In this document: positions 34,261 through 47,120 of the stretch, piece after piece
Numbering within the stretch: the stretch's first letter is position 1
Layout of the letters: each line of letters starts with the position of its first letter
Assembly: GCA_023079485.1 (NCBI GenBank)
Contig: CM041083.1
Location: forward strand, 154,584,552 to 154,648,551
Origin: Archilochus colubris
Lineage: Eukaryota; Chordata; Aves; Apodiformes; Trochilidae
Direction of reading: 5' to 3'
Length of the DNA stretch: 64,000 bases
Position numbers and translations under genes: made by a program
Notes under the pieces: model-generated
What the model was told of the DNA's origin: nothing
Database searches by the model: none
The model's input: only the letters and a program-made list of their open reading frames with translations

Positions 34261-35686
34261 AACTTAGTTTGTCATGTACAGATATGCCTGTAACAGTAGA
34301 AGGTGAACCTTGGAATTCTACCTTTTATGTCATGAGAGGAAAATCTGCCTCATTTAGACAGAAAATGGTAGCAAAAAGAAGGCAAGGGAAAGAAGTATGC
34401 TATCAAAAATAAAGTTTAGAAGAGCTATAGGGAAGAGAAAATAAAGCAGCTTGATGTTTGACAAAAGCACAAGTTGTACATGGGAAAGTAAACGACTACA
34501 GAGTGATATTTCTCTTTTTTGTTCTCTAAAAACTACCTAAAAATATAAAATAATTATTTTTAGTCAAACAATGTTATTAATACGTAGGAGATCTACCATG
34601 CATTTTCATCCATAAAGACTCTCTTTCACCATCAAATCATGTAAATATGCTTGCATGTTTCCAAAAAACCTCAATTTTTTTCATCAATTCTTGTTTTCAT
34701 TGAGCATCACTTACATAAAGTCAAGGTCTTTTCTGCTTCTCACACCACCTCACCAGTGAGTAGGCTTGTGGTGCACAGGAAGTTGGGGGGGACACAGTCA
34801 AGACAGCTGACTTCAAATGACCAGAAGGTTATTCCATAAAATATGATGTCATGATCAGCATATAGAACTGAGGGAAGGAGAAGAAAAGGGGTCTTTTGGA
34901 GTGATGGTGTTTGTCTCCCCAAGTAACTGTTATATATGATGAAGCCCATCTTTTCTGGAGATGGGTAATCACATGCCTACCAATGGCAAGCAGTGAATTC
35001 ATTCCTTGTTTTGTGTTTCTTGTGTGAGTACTTGTTAAACTGTCTTTATCTCAGCCTATTAGTTTTCTCACTTTTATCCTCAACTCATTTTCTCACCCAT
35101 CCTACTAGGGGGGAATAAGCAAGTGTCTGCATGATGCATAGTTGCTGGATGGGTTTAAATAATGACTGTTTGTAGTGGGTTGGTTTTATTTTTAATAGAA
35201 AAATGTAGCAGAAAATCTGATTTAAATGGCTCAAAGCACTGTGCACCATATGGCACACTGGTTGTGCATGTCATACTATGGCACGACACCTGCTTTAATG
35301 TCACAACTACTCAAATTATAGAAAGTGTAGTGAATTAAAAAAAAAAAAAAAGCAAGGTCTTAGACACCTACATTAGAAACCCATTCCTGTTTTTATACTT
35401 TTATTTATATATATGAGTCACTGTACTTTTGACATTGCACTAAGCATAGATTGTTACAGCTTAGTTATACTGAAAAAGTTTCCATTAATGATTTCCCTTC
35501 ACTGTAATACCATCAGTTCTGTTGTATGGGGTTTTTATTTTTTAGATTTCTTATTCAAATGTTTGTTTCAGCAAGAAACGCAAGAGGCCAAGGAAAACGA
35601 TACTTCATCATATCTCTACAATGTGACATTCAATATTATACTTAAAACTCTTGTTTGTGCTGTATTTTCAAGTGGCTACCAGCAGT

Positions 35687-35728
35687 ATTTTAAGTAATTT
35701 TTAAGACATTTTAAGTAATTTTTAAGAC
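35687..35728. repeat. 21-bp perfect tandem duplication
   Basis: ATTTTAAGTAATTTTTAAGA plus C is repeated twice without mismatch. Confidence 0.95.
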
Positions 35729-37189
35729 ATTTTACAAAGTCCTAAAATCAGAGTACTTGGCACCTGCAAGAAAACTCTTTGGCCTTGCAGCCTGTAGTGT
35801 GTGTAATGAGTGATGGCAACTGATCTAATTTGAAATAAGGTTTTTGTTTCTTTGAGCAAAAACTCATACATGCAGCATGAGATTAGTCATTGTTTATTAT
35901 AGAGCTGGGCTTTGATAATAAGACTAATTTTTCAAATGTTACTTTACAGAAGTGAGCATCTGATCAGCAAATATCAACAGAATACTTTTATGCAACAGAT
36001 TCTCTTTGTAGAATTACAAGATTATGTTCAAGGGTACCATATGGATTGTTACCAGCAACTCATATTTTTTTAGCAAGTTAATCAAGGTATCCACTAGGAT
36101 GCCCGTTATTTTAGTTGTTGTAAACGTGTCCAGAATTCAAAGTAGTCTGAAGAATATGTACTTGCATAATATTTCATATACATATTGTTTCATAAGATAG
36201 ACTTTAGAGAGCACAAAAATTGATTACTTTGCCAACATTTAAAATTTGAAATTTGAAAGCAAAATAATTGACATGCAAATTACTAGAATGAAATAGTGAT
36301 CCTGATAGTTTATTCTAGAACAATTTTTTTTAAATTGAGGCAAGACACTGAACAACAATATTATAATATCAAAATGCTTAAATTATTATTTGAAGGAGCA
36401 AATAGCACATCCTTTCTGTGTCAATTGTACTCTCATCTACTGTGATGATGAATTTAATGAGCTGAAAACACTTCCAATAAAATCATACTCAAAGCATTTG
36501 TTATAATAAAATTAAAAAAGAAAGCATTTACACAGAAAAGGTAGTTCTGGGCTCAAATTAGGTGTGTATAGCCTCAATAATTGTTTTCACATATTCTTAT
36601 TTATATTACCTTGCTCATTTTTAATAAAAATAAAGGCAAAAAATTCTACAGTGAAAACTACTTTTTACAGTTTTCCCTAGCTATCTTCCATGTGGTAGAA
36701 TTCAACACCCTCAAATAGTCAGGGGAACAACATGAGCTTTTCTATCTATATCCCCAGATTTTAGAATTACAACCTAACGTATTTAGAGGTCTATATCCCA
36801 CACTCAGCTTTCCCACTGATGAAGCTATTCAGATTACAGTAAGTAAATAACAGTACTGGTCATGTAACAATAAAGCACTACAACTTTTTTCCCCTAGTAG
36901 TATTTCAACATCCCTTTCCTTCTTCCCGTACCAACACAAAATTATTTGAAAAGAAGGAAGCTGTAGCATATTTATAAACTGCAAAGTGAACCTGAATATA
37001 TACAATGATTGACATACAGAATATATTCCTAAAAGGTAAACATGTCTAAGGAACAGTGCTTCAGCTTTTTCTAAGATGCTGATATAATTGTGCTCCTGGC
37101 CCTAACAGTGCTATATCAGTGAAAAAATGTGATTTGAGCATGAATATGAGCACATATGACAAAAACAAAAGGTGGCATCATTGGATTTA

Positions 37190-37490
37190 TTTTCAGTTAG
37201 CGTTTCTTGCCCCTCATCCTGTCACTGAAGGAAGCCCAGCTCCATTCTCTTGACATGCCCTTGAGATATTTATAACATTCCCTCTCAGACTTCTCGTTTC
37301 CAGGCTAAACAGAAACAGATCTCAGCCTTTCTTCATGAGAAGTGCTCGAGTTCTCTAACCATCTTCGTACCCCTTCACTGGACTCTTTAGATAGGTCTGT
37401 GGTTTTCTTCTACTGGGGGGCCCACAACTAAATACAGTACTCTAGGTGTTGGCCACCAGATTAGAGCAGAGAGGGATGATAATCTCTAAA
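37190..37490 (-). mobile_element. CR1: CR1 LINE remnant, C-terminal RT region
   Basis: The minus-strand reading matches the CR1 stretch that codes the '[12 protein letters not shown]...RR...[20 protein letters not shown]' region. On the plus strand it shows as CCTTTCTTCATGAGAAGTGC and GGGGGGCCCACAACTAAATA. Both the 3' tail and the 5' part are missing and the frame is broken. Confidence 0.85.
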
Positions 37491-40431
37491 GCATTTTAAA
37501 ATACATTTTCAGAACAATTACATTTTTATTACTGATGTTAAATATTTTAGCATTAGGGTAATAATTCGCTTCTGCTTCTGTAATTTCACCTCAGAAGGGA
37601 AGAGATTGTGCTCAAAAAATTAATTTCTCAGTAATACAACACTTCATTTCAAAGTGGATGTTGTGTGTTTATCTATAACATATGCTCCCTGTACAACCTC
37701 ATAGTTATATACCCTGTATTTCACAGAACTGCTAATTCTGCTGAAAACAAAGTATGCTATGTTTGAATAGGGCTATAAATACATCCAATTATAGATGAAA
37801 TACACCTGCTTAAAATCTGTGCTGAGTAATAAAAATAGCTCCAAGCTGAAAAATCTAATTTACAGATGGTAGAGCATCCCTACATTTGCATGCAACGGGC
37901 TCTGGACATTTGAAGTTTTTATAATAAGGTAGGAACATGAGTTATCAATTGAAATGCAAAGAATATAATCACCAGTTTTAAACATCAGCCACCCCTTCAT
38001 GTTAAATATTAAAAAATTCTTCATCTGGTTCAAAACCATTCTCAACAGTAATGAACTCCCTCTTGCATATAAATATTTCTTATGTTTTCTGCAAGACACA
38101 TACCTGGAAAAAAAGCCAAAGCAGCATTTTTTCTTATAAAATGCATTTAAAAATGAGGAATAGCTCTAACAGTGCTGTTCATGGAGATATATTGTAAACA
38201 TCTCATTGTCTATAGTCAAATGACTTCTTCACTGCATTTAAAATAAAATAAATACCAATCAAAAATAACAAAAACAAGCTGCTCTGAGTTTTCATCTTTC
38301 TGCCAAGAGAAAAATTAAACCTAGTAATAAATAGGTTCTTTTATACAACTTCTAAGTTTAATTTGTCTGAATTTTTTGTCTTGAAACTCATTTAGTAGAA
38401 ATAGTATACTGTGTCCATATAAATGATGATTGTGTAAATGGACAGTTACACCCTTCATGACAACTCATGTCATCTGATTGAGAACATACATGCTGCGCTG
38501 AATAGCACTAATTTTTAATTCAATTTTCATAGTACATACTGTCTAGTTGCTATAATTAAGCATCAATCCAATCAGGAACATGTTTTTTGCACATACACCC
38601 ACCCTCTCCCCTCCCTGCCAAGATAAATTAATGCCATTTGTTGGGAGGTTTAAAAGACAGTGTGATAAACCCTTCCACCAAATATGTAGAGCAGGCAAGG
38701 CCCTTTGCCTTCTGAGGATTATGCTTAAGACTTGCTTGAAATTTTGTTACGTGCATTGTCTGTGAATCAAACAGACCTTGAAGTACAGGGTACAAATGCT
38801 CTGTGTTTTGTGCACAGAGGAAGAATTATACAGCCTATAATTTTTTCATCGTTGTGTAACATGTAAGTGGAAGACATGTCTCCAACACCACTTGTGTAAA
38901 GTTTAAAAATAAAAATCTCTCATGCAATGTATAGTCTTCTTGAAAGAATAATCAAAAAAATAATGAATGTGGTTGATACGAGTAAATACATAAAACATAA
39001 CCTTTTACTGATATAAAGCAACTATATGTTTATAGTCATACTTACTTGTATCAATCAGACATTATTTAGGTTCAGATTATCTGTAATATATTTTATAGAC
39101 AATATATTAAATGTAAACTTGCATGCAATTATTTTACATGCAATTTGAAATTACAGTTTCTAAAGGTTTTTAAATCATAATCTAATTTCCTTTTTTTTTA
39201 TTTCCCCCCCCCACAAAAAATCTTTTAAAAGGATAATCTATTTCTCTTCTACAGAAAACTTAGGAAATTTATTAGATAAAGAAACTTAAAAAGTGGTAAA
39301 AAAGTTGTGAAAAAGATAGCAAACGATATAAAGAGTATAAGTCTCCAAAGGATTTTCTTTTCTTTTAGCAATCAATATTAAAATCAGGGGTATTTTAAAA
39401 TGACAGAGGAAATTAAAAAAAAAAAAAGAAAAAAATGCACAGAGGCCAGAATAGAGGCTGAAAACACATGCCAAAGCAAAGATAAAGTTTCAGAAGATTT
39501 TGCACAGAGCTTTTTCACTTTCTCCATTTATTAATTTATTCAGTCTTACTAGATTCTTTTCAAAGGTTTGATTCACAAACTCTTCTTGCTATATTACATC
39601 AGAACTCAGGATTGTCATCATACCTTAATTAGTCATCAAAAAAGCTTTTGCTCTAGCTGACTCAAGAGACTCACAAGTGTATGTGTATGTGTATGTGTAA
39701 GCAAAGTGCTTCCTTTAAGGGTATCTGGCCAAGGACATTTTTCAGTGTAACAAGGGATGATAAAAAAGGGAGAAAGTCATAAACAGGAACACAGAGCTAT
39801 AGAAACCTGACTATTGCATCTGCAGTTGTCTTGTGAGTTTTATTGTGGTTTTTTTTCCACTTTCAAGTAAAATGTATTTTTTTTCTTTGTGATAATTGTA
39901 TCCTTGAACTAGACTGTTGGGGTTTCCATTATGGTAACAATAACACCTGGGCCTTACTTTTACACATATTTTTTGGTATTTTTTTCCTCTTTGCCCCTAA
40001 GCAACATTTGAGCATAACACACTAACTTGTTTTAAATTCTTTAACATAAGGTGTTTGTTCCTGAAGGGAAAGCCTGGTTTCAAGTTACTTATTTATGCCC
40101 AGATTCATCCCACTGAACTTCAGGCATTTAGCTAATACATCTGAATAAAGGTATACTCTATCAAATAATTTGACCTTGAACTGAGAAGCTTGGTTTAAAG
40201 ATGAGCATAGGGTCTACTGCTATTTTAAACACTTTTGCATTATCAGTCAATAAATACCTTTGGTAATGGCACAACCCATATATTGCATACATATATAAAA
40301 TATATAAAAGTATTTTTGCTACAAGAGAAAGGGAATGTATGAGTAGAACATCAGAGAATCCAAAAATCTTTTCCACTGTGTTTTAAGTGGAGATCATGTG
40401 CAGACGGAATGAACGCAGAATGATATCAGAC
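37491..40431. other. AT-rich DNA, no gene seen
   Basis: No coding region is supported. It contains a C9 run (39204-39212) and a (GTGTAT)n repeat (39677-39699). Open frames of 60-79 codons have no recognisable motif. Confidence 0.5.
39677..39699. repeat. (GTGTAT)n microsatellite
   Basis: About four GTGTAT units in direct succession. Confidence 0.9.
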
Positions 40432-40757
40432 AATTTAGAATTTCAGGGTTGGAAGGGACCTTTGAGGTCACCTAGTTCCAGTTCCCCTGCCATGGGCAGG
40501 GACACCTCCCACTAGATCAGGTTTCTCAGAGACCTGTCCAGCCTGGTCTTAAAAACTTCCAGGGATGGGGCTTCCACAACCTCTCTGGGCAACCTATTCC
40601 AGTATTTCACCACCCTCATGGTGAAGAACTTCTTTCTAATATCTAATCTAAATCTACCCTCCTCTAGTTTGAAACTGTTCCCCCTAGTCCTATCACTACC
40701 TGATGTCCTAAAAAGTCCCTCACCAGCTTTATTGTACGTCCCTTTCACATTACACTG
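40432..40757 (-). mobile_element. CR1: CR1 LINE 3' end fragment with intact C-terminal codons
   Basis: The minus-strand copy begins with a decayed tail (TTTCAGGGTTGGAAGGGACC at 40441) and keeps the last approximately 70 ORF codons open: DRTRGNSFKLEEGRFRLDIR, then [20 protein letters not shown], ending SLRNLI-stop at 40512. These align with the same C-terminal segment of the copies at 21.3 kb and 44.0 kb. Similarity ends near 40757. Confidence 0.9.
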
Positions 40758-42627
40758 TGAGCAAAAACCTGAATTCTCTGGTAATCTGAGATAGTGCAAA
40801 TTGTATGCAGTGAAATTTGAGACCTACAGCAGCATTGACTTACCATTATTCTACTTAGCAGAGGAAAGGAACATAGATACTAGAGTGGAAGAAAATAAAA
40901 AGATATAAAAGTATTATGTCAGGAAAAATAGTTAAAATAATTAATGAGTATTGAATACTTGCTTCTATATTTTTTTATCTTGACAATTTTTTCTGCTTCT
41001 CTGTCTAATCAGGATGTTAAAGAGACTTCTAGATGTCTTCAGTTCATAATGAACTGGCCTGGGACCTGCTGATAGTATATAATTCAGAAGTCTGTACCCA
41101 AATATCTCAAATCTTAAGTCACAAGGGGCAATTGATTAGTAACCTAAAATTATTGAGCATCAACCTTACACTGTGTTCAGCCTGACCCAGAGCTTCTATT
41201 GAGGCAGTACTTATTACAAGCTGTTTCTTTCAGTCTGCAAACTGAAGATATAGAGAGCATGTAATTCCTTTTCCTTGTTTTTTTTTTGTTTTCTCTACTT
41301 GCATCCATCGCTGTCAGATGGAATACTACTTTTCACTGTAAAAGCTGAGTTGTTATAATAAAATATATGTCAGAATATATAGAGTTACGTTCTACATATT
41401 GCATTTTTAGTTTCCAGAAATGTGTATCTTAATTCCAGTCTGAAAGACACTTAAAAGACTTATTTGTCTACAAACAACAGCAAAAAAAAAAAAAAAGTTT
41501 CTGAAAAGGCCAAGAATTTTTTATTTTCTTTTTGTATTAACTCTTTGTAATATTGAACACAGGACCAAATTCTGGCAATCAGTCTGTGTATACATAGAGA
41601 TAAAAGTGAGCTGCTTTTCCTTTATAGGTACAAAGCTCTACTTATAAATTATTTTAACCAATCAAAAACTGGAAAAAAAGTCAACATTAACCTAGAAACT
41701 GTACTTTATAAAAATGAGATGCAAGTTCCTGTATTTATTCCCCTTGATGCATTCTGATTTGGGTAGTAATACTGTCATATTGAAGCAATTTTTCTGTCAG
41801 AACTATCTGATGATATTATTTCTTGTGACATTCCCTTTCTACTCTTTTCTTTTGTGGCACTATTTTTTTTTTTTTAATTTCCTTTCATATGTAACGGACA
41901 GTGTAAAAAGGGCAGTAAGTCTTCTCATTGTTCAGTAGCTTTGATTTCAGAATATGACCAATAAAATGGCTTTAACTATTCCTATCTGTGTATGTTTTTA
42001 GAATGACATTTGTTTTTTCCAAAGTACAGTTTAAAAATTAAATTATGCAAGGGATACAATAAAAATAGAGTGTTGAATTCTTTAGATAACACAATTTTTA
42101 AAATTGCACACACAAACAGTTGTATGTCAGTTACAGTGGTGCCTTAGAATTTGTAATTCGTGGAGTTTTGTGTGATATTTTTTTCTTTTTTTTCTTAAGA
42201 TTATGTTTTTAAACTAACATTCATGAAGTCCCTAAATCTTAACACAGTGGACAAAAAATAGCTTGATACTCTGAAATGTGGATTTTTTACCTGCAACATA
42301 GATACAAAAAGACATTTGATACAAATGTTAGTTTTTATGAAAAAACCAATATTTGCACTTTTTTCAGGATAAGAGCGTAGATAATAGAGGCAAAATGAAA
42401 TGTTACTCCGTTGCTATAAAAAGAATATTGGCTATGTTCATCCACTCTGGTTTTACTACATGTTTTTATGTTGCAAACAGATATTTTTTGTATGTTAGTG
42501 AAAGCAAAATAACTACATAAATTAGGCCCAAATTATTTTAAGTTCTTGTTCAGCCAGTCGTCTTTTAATAACGACCTGTTGAAATAATTTCTCATAGATT
42601 AGATATTTAATATTGCAAGCAAAGGAA
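40758..42627. other. AT-rich DNA, no gene seen
   Basis: No coding region is supported. It contains short A and T runs (near 41482-41497 and 41865-41877). The 74-codon plus-strand frame at 41714-41938 is Phe/Leu-rich and unrecognised. Confidence 0.5.
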
Positions 42628-44207
42628 ATTCAGTCAGTGACCTACTGAGATGCTTGGATCCCCACAAGTCTATGGGACCAGATGGGATCCACCCAAGGGT
42701 AATGAAGGAGCCGGCAGAAGAGCTTGCCAAGCCTCTCTCTATCATCTACCAACAGTCCTGGCTCACTGGGGACATCCCAGATGATTGGAAGTTGGCGAAT
42801 GTCATGCCAATCCACAAAAAGGGCCAGAAAGAGGACCCAGGAAACTACAGGCCAGTCAGCCTGACCTCAGTGCCTGGCAGGGTCATGGAACAGATCATCC
42901 TCAGTGCAATCACACAGCACCTGCAGGATGGGCAAGGGATCAGACCCAGCCAGCACGGGTTTAGGAAGGGCAGGTCATGCCTGACCAACCTGATCTCCTT
43001 TTATGATCAGGTGACCCGACTGGTGGATGAGGGGAAGGCTGTGGATGTGGTCTACCTGGACATCAGCAAGGCCTTTGACACCGTCTCCCACAGCATCCTC
43101 CTGAAAAAACTATCAGCCCGTGGCTTGGACAGGAGCACCCTGTGCTGGGTTAAGAACTAGCTGGAGTGCCGGGCCCAGAGAGTGGTGCTGAATGGGTCTG
43201 CATCCAGTTGGCAGCCGGTCACTAGTGGTGTCCCCCAAGGATCAGTGTTGGGCCCGGTTCTGTTCAGTATCTTCATTGATGATCTAGATGAGGGGATTGA
43301 GTCCATCATAAGCAAATTCGCAGACAACACTAAGCTGGGGGGAAGTGTCGATCAACTGGAAGGCAGGAGGGCTCTGCAGAGGGACCTGGACAGAGTGGAG
43401 AGTTGGGCTGATTCCAATGGGATGAGGTTTAACATGGCCAAGTGCCGGGTCCTGCACTTTGGCCACAACAACCCCATGCAGCGCTACAGGCTGGGGACAG
43501 AATGGCTGGAGAGCAGCCAGGCAGAAAGGGACCTGGGAGTCTGGATTGACAGGAAGCTGAACATGAGCCAGCAGTGTGCCCAGGTGGCCAAGAAAGCCAA
43601 TGGCATCCTGGCCTGTATCAGGACCAGCGTGGCCAGCAGGTCCAAAGAAGTGATTCTGCCCCTGTACTCAGTGCTGGTGAGGCCACACCTCGAGTACTGT
43701 GTCCAGTTCTGGGCCCCCCAGTTCAGGAAGGATATCGCGGTCCTGGAGCAGGTCCAGAGGAGGGCAGCCAGGCTGGTGAAGGGACTCGAGCACAGACCCT
43801 ATGAGGAGAGGCTGAGAGAGCTGGGGCTGTTCAGCCTAAAGAAGAGGAGGCTCAGGGGAGACCTCATCGCTGTCTACAACTCCCTGAAAGGAGGTTGTAA
43901 CGGGGTGGATGTTGGTCTCTTTAGCCAGATGACTTTCAACAAGACAAGAGGGCATGGTCTTAAGTTGTGCCAGGGGAAGTTTAGGTTAGATATTAGAAAG
44001 AATTTCTTTACGGAAAGAGTGATCCGGCATTGGAATGGGCTGCCCAGGGAAGTAGTGGATTCTCCGTCCCTGGAGCTATTTAAAAAGAGACTGGATGTGG
44101 CACTCAGTGCCATAGTCTAACAACCGCAACGGTGGTAAAAGGGTTGGACTCGATGATCTCTGAGGTCCCTTCCAACCCAGCCAATTCTATGATTCTATGA
44201 TTCTATG
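42628..44207 (+). mobile_element. CR1: CR1 LINE, 5'-truncated, about 1.58 kb
   Basis: This is the longest CR1 on the plus strand. It starts near 42628, inside the sequence just upstream of the conserved LDPHKSMGPDG block. It continues through the whole RT to the ORF end at 44120 and ends in three perfect ATTCTATG octamers at 44184-44207. The GC content jumps sharply against both AT-rich flanks. The missing 5' part would contain the 5'UTR, ORF1 and the endonuclease. No target duplication is apparent. Confidence 0.97.
42654..44120 (+). pseudogene. CR1 reverse transcriptase, nearly complete, one nonsense codon and FADD changed to FADN
   Basis: A single frame runs from about 42654 to the stop at 44118-44120, interrupted once by TAG at 43158-43160. 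The codon lies in KN-stop-LE, where the copy at 21.3 kb has N-W-L, so one G-to-A change in a Trp codon explains it. Conserved parts in order are LDPHKSMGPDGIHPRV (first residues), PIHKKGQKEDPGNYRPVSLT, KGRSCLTNL, VYLDISKAFDTVSHSILLKK (RT catalytic block A), [11 protein letters not shown], then the catalytic motif as FADN at codons 43317-43328. The second catalytic Asp is Asn (AAC at 43326-43328). The C-terminal domain follows, to LSAIV. The copy lacks endonuclease and promoter, so it is dead. The frame is otherwise undamaged over nearly 490 codons, so it is fairly young. Confidence 0.95.
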
Positions 44208-44547
44208 AAAGGTTAATACGTACAAATACTTCCAGAGAGAGATGAATGTGAAGCACATTTATTGGATAAAGAGATTCATTTATGTATCATATTTTAAAGC
44301 TGACAAGATTAGATTTTAATAGCAAACTGTATGTGATGACAGGAAGCTATGTAAACATAGGAATGAATATGTATTCATCTTAATGAAACATGAACTCAGC
44401 TCCTATTGCCTAAGCTGTTCTGCTACTTTTTTTTTTCTATACTAAAGTACTGAAAGATAACTCAAGAATATTTGTGGATTCTCTACACCCTTCTTGGTTG
44501 TGGTTTATACTTCCTTAACTGATGTTTGGAAAAGAAAAAGCTGTTAG
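44208..44547. other. Short AT-rich spacer between two CR1 copies
   Basis: About 340 bp with no feature except a short T run near 44428-44436. Confidence 0.5.
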
Positions 44548-44995
44548 AGTGAATCCAGAGGAGATATAGATGGTCAGAGGGTTGAAGCACCTCTCCTATT
44601 GGGATAGGCTGAGAGTGTTGGTGTTGCTCAGTCTGGAGAAGGCTACAAGGAGACTTTATAGTAGCCTCCCAGCACCTGAAAGGGACCTAGAAAAAAGCTG
44701 AGGAGTTACTTTTTACAAGGGTACGTAGCCACAGGACAAGGATTAATGGCCTTAAACTGACGGAGGGTAGGTTTAGGTCAGACAATATGATGAAATTCTT
44801 CATTCTAAGTGTGGTGAGACATTGGAAGAGGCTGCCATGGGGAAGTTCTGGATCCTCCCTCCCCAGAAGTGTTCAAGGTCAGGCTGGACAGGATTTTGAG
44901 CAACCTAGTCTAAGGGGCATAGTTTCAGCCCCATACTGGAACTGCGTGATCTTTGAGGTCACTTCCAACACAAACCATTCTATGGTTCTTTGACA
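44548..44995 (+). mobile_element. CR1: CR1 LINE remnant, older, 3' end
   Basis: The plus strand carries the CR1 C-terminal region in decayed form: GAGGCTGCCATGGGGAAGTT corresponds to the 'W.RLP.G.V' codons, and GTGTTCAAGGTCAGGCTGGA to 'VFK.RLD'. The 3'UTR and a decayed octamer end follow (CCATTCTATGGTTCTTTGA). Frameshifts are frequent. It lies 340 bp beyond the end of the younger CR1 and in the same orientation, but it is much more diverged, so it is a separate insertion. Confidence 0.9.
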
Positions 44996-46439
44996 ATCCC
45001 ATGTAAGTATATATCAAGCTAGAAAAAACACAAACGCTGAAACTCAGAACTTAAGCCCCTTTACATAATTTGAAACCAATGACATTCAAAGACACTGATG
45101 AAAATTTCAATACCAGTATTTATTTCTAGATAATATAATTACATTTTCTCTTTTGCTTATTTTGCTGTTCTTACTACAAGTAAAGCCCATGCCAGCAACA
45201 GAGCATGGATTCTGCTCTTATCCCCAGCTTAATAGGTGAAGAGTTATAACCAACTGTAAATATAAATTTTGATCTCTGTTTTTTAGTTATAAGTTGTGGT
45301 AAATATTTTAAAAGGGCACAATACAATAGCATTCTATTGATTATTATTTTTTTGATCATAAAATGTTTTGTTTTACTTCACAGTATCAACCTGAATTCAG
45401 TATTTTTAAACAAAACAACAGATTATTCCACTTCTACAATAAACAGAAGCAAGAGTCCACATCAGAAAACATAATGGTCACTCCATATTTGATTTGATGA
45501 GGTTTTGCTTGTTTCATTTTCTATTTAGATTTTTAAATATTTGTTTCCATAATCCAGAGTGGTAAGTTATCTAGATGAATTTCTCCTAAAAATGCAGCTC
45601 CTATAAGATGGTATTTCTCCTCATAAAAAATGAATAGCTTTCAGTGCTAGTAATGGAGGTCAAAATTATTCTCCATATAGATTTTATTTATAAATTTTCC
45701 TATGGTTATGGTGTCTAAGTTTTGTGAACATTTTTTTCCCTTTGTTTACAGCAAGTATCAGATTTACCAAGTAGTGTATATTATCCAAGTTCATTTTAGC
45801 TTTTCCTTTTTCTACCTTGTGCATCTCATCATCAAGCAACTTGGAAAAGTGATGGTGATGATACTCTGGCTTATTCAGAGCTCTTAGGTAAACATATTTA
45901 CTCCTTTTCCATGAAGCAAAATATCTAGTTTAACAAAACTACTCTGAATCTTGAAGTCTAGATTTGATTACTTGACAGAAACCATTATTAAATGAACAAT
46001 AAACCAAAAGAACATTACATTTCAATATGACAGCCAACCCATCATTGCAGTTTCTTTATTATCATTACAGTGGAATTTTTGTTTGTTTCCCTTATGAGGA
46101 TGACAGCAGGCATTTTATGTCAGAAGTATATCTCCACAATATTCTTGAGATAAGAGGAAGAGACTGTGTTTCCATCTATAATGACCCACTATACATAATA
46201 TATATGATATATATAATTATGTTACCCACTATATATATTCCACCTATAATGACCCATGTATATTAAATATACATGTATATTCATTGTCCCTCTATTTTCA
46301 CAAAAGTAATATTCATTGTTATTAAATCCTATAAACAGCCTTCATTAAGAAACAATTTCTTAAGAAAATGGATGAAGATTTAGCAAGACATCATGCAAAA
46401 CATTGTTCATAATTTTTCCATGTGATGTTCTACTTTTCA
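44996..46439. other. AT-rich DNA with an AT palindrome, no gene seen
   Basis: No coding region is supported. A (TA)-rich zone at 46186-46280 contains a duplicated ATAATGACCCA word and a 21-bp inverted repeat (46255-46275, 10-bp arms around one base). Confidence 0.5.
46186..46280. repeat. AT-rich zone with direct and inverted repeats
   Basis: ATAATGACCCA occurs twice and ACCCACTATA twice. CATGTATATT and AATATACATG form perfect 10-bp arms at 46255-46275. Confidence 0.85.
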
Positions 46440-47120
46440 TTGGGGATCTGCTGGATCAAAAGCAGCTTTTCAGAGAAGCATCTAGTCTACAAGTTCAACA
46501 TGAACCAGAAATGTGTCTTTCTAGCAATAATCAATAGCATCCCATCTACTTTATCAAGAGTGTTGACAGCAGGTTGAGGGAGGCAATCCTTCCCTTCTCC
46601 ACATCCCTGATGAGGTTACATTTGGAGTGTTGTTTCCAGGTTTAGGTTCCTCAGGACAAAAGATAGACAAACTGGTCATATTGGAGTGATTCCAACAAAG
46701 GACTGCAAATTAAGGAACTAGATCATGTTTCACATAAGGAGAGTCTCAGAGAGCACTGTTTGTTTAGCCTGGAGAAAAGAAAGCTACTGGGAATCTAACA
46801 GTAGCTTCCCTAGTACTTACAGAATGTTTTTGAAAATAATAGACCCAAGTTTTTACAGAAGTTGTGATGGGAGGGAATAAAGAGACATGAATGTAAATAA
46901 TAAACATGGAAGGTTGAAACTAGATGTGTGGAGAACCATTTACACCATAAGGTCAACCATGGAGTGGATCAGTTTGTCCAGAGAGACTATGCAGGCTCCA
47001 TCCTCAGAGACTTTCAAGACTCAACTGGACAAAGCCCGAAATGACCTGATTATGCTTTGAACAGGAGGCTGAATTAAAGAAACCCTTTTCTCCCTTGCAG
47101 CCTGAGTTATCATATGGTCC
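46440..47120 (+). mobile_element. CR1: CR1 LINE remnant, ancient
   Basis: Despite heavy decay the CR1 order is clear. AACATGAACCAGAAATGTGT matches 'NMSQQC', TTGGAGTGTTGTTTCCAGGT matches the 'LEYCVQF' codons, and TTTAGCCTGGAGAAAAGAAA matches 'FSLEKR'. ACATGGAAGGTTGAAACTAG matches the 'G.FRLD' codons, and a Leu-Asp region near 47030 follows. The element reads on the plus strand and its tail is lost. It is among the oldest CR1 copies in the window. Confidence 0.85.

Larger units (their letters stand above)
34081..37189. other. AT-rich DNA with a palindrome cluster, no gene seen
   Basis: No coding region is supported. It includes the palindrome cluster at 34207-34260, an A run near 35337-35351 and a 21-bp tandem duplication at 35687-35728. 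Confidence 0.5.

Noticed and set aside
43284..44113. Frames of 60-79 codons antisense or out of frame inside the CR1 at 42.6-44.2 kb
   Set aside because: They are shadows of the RT frame.
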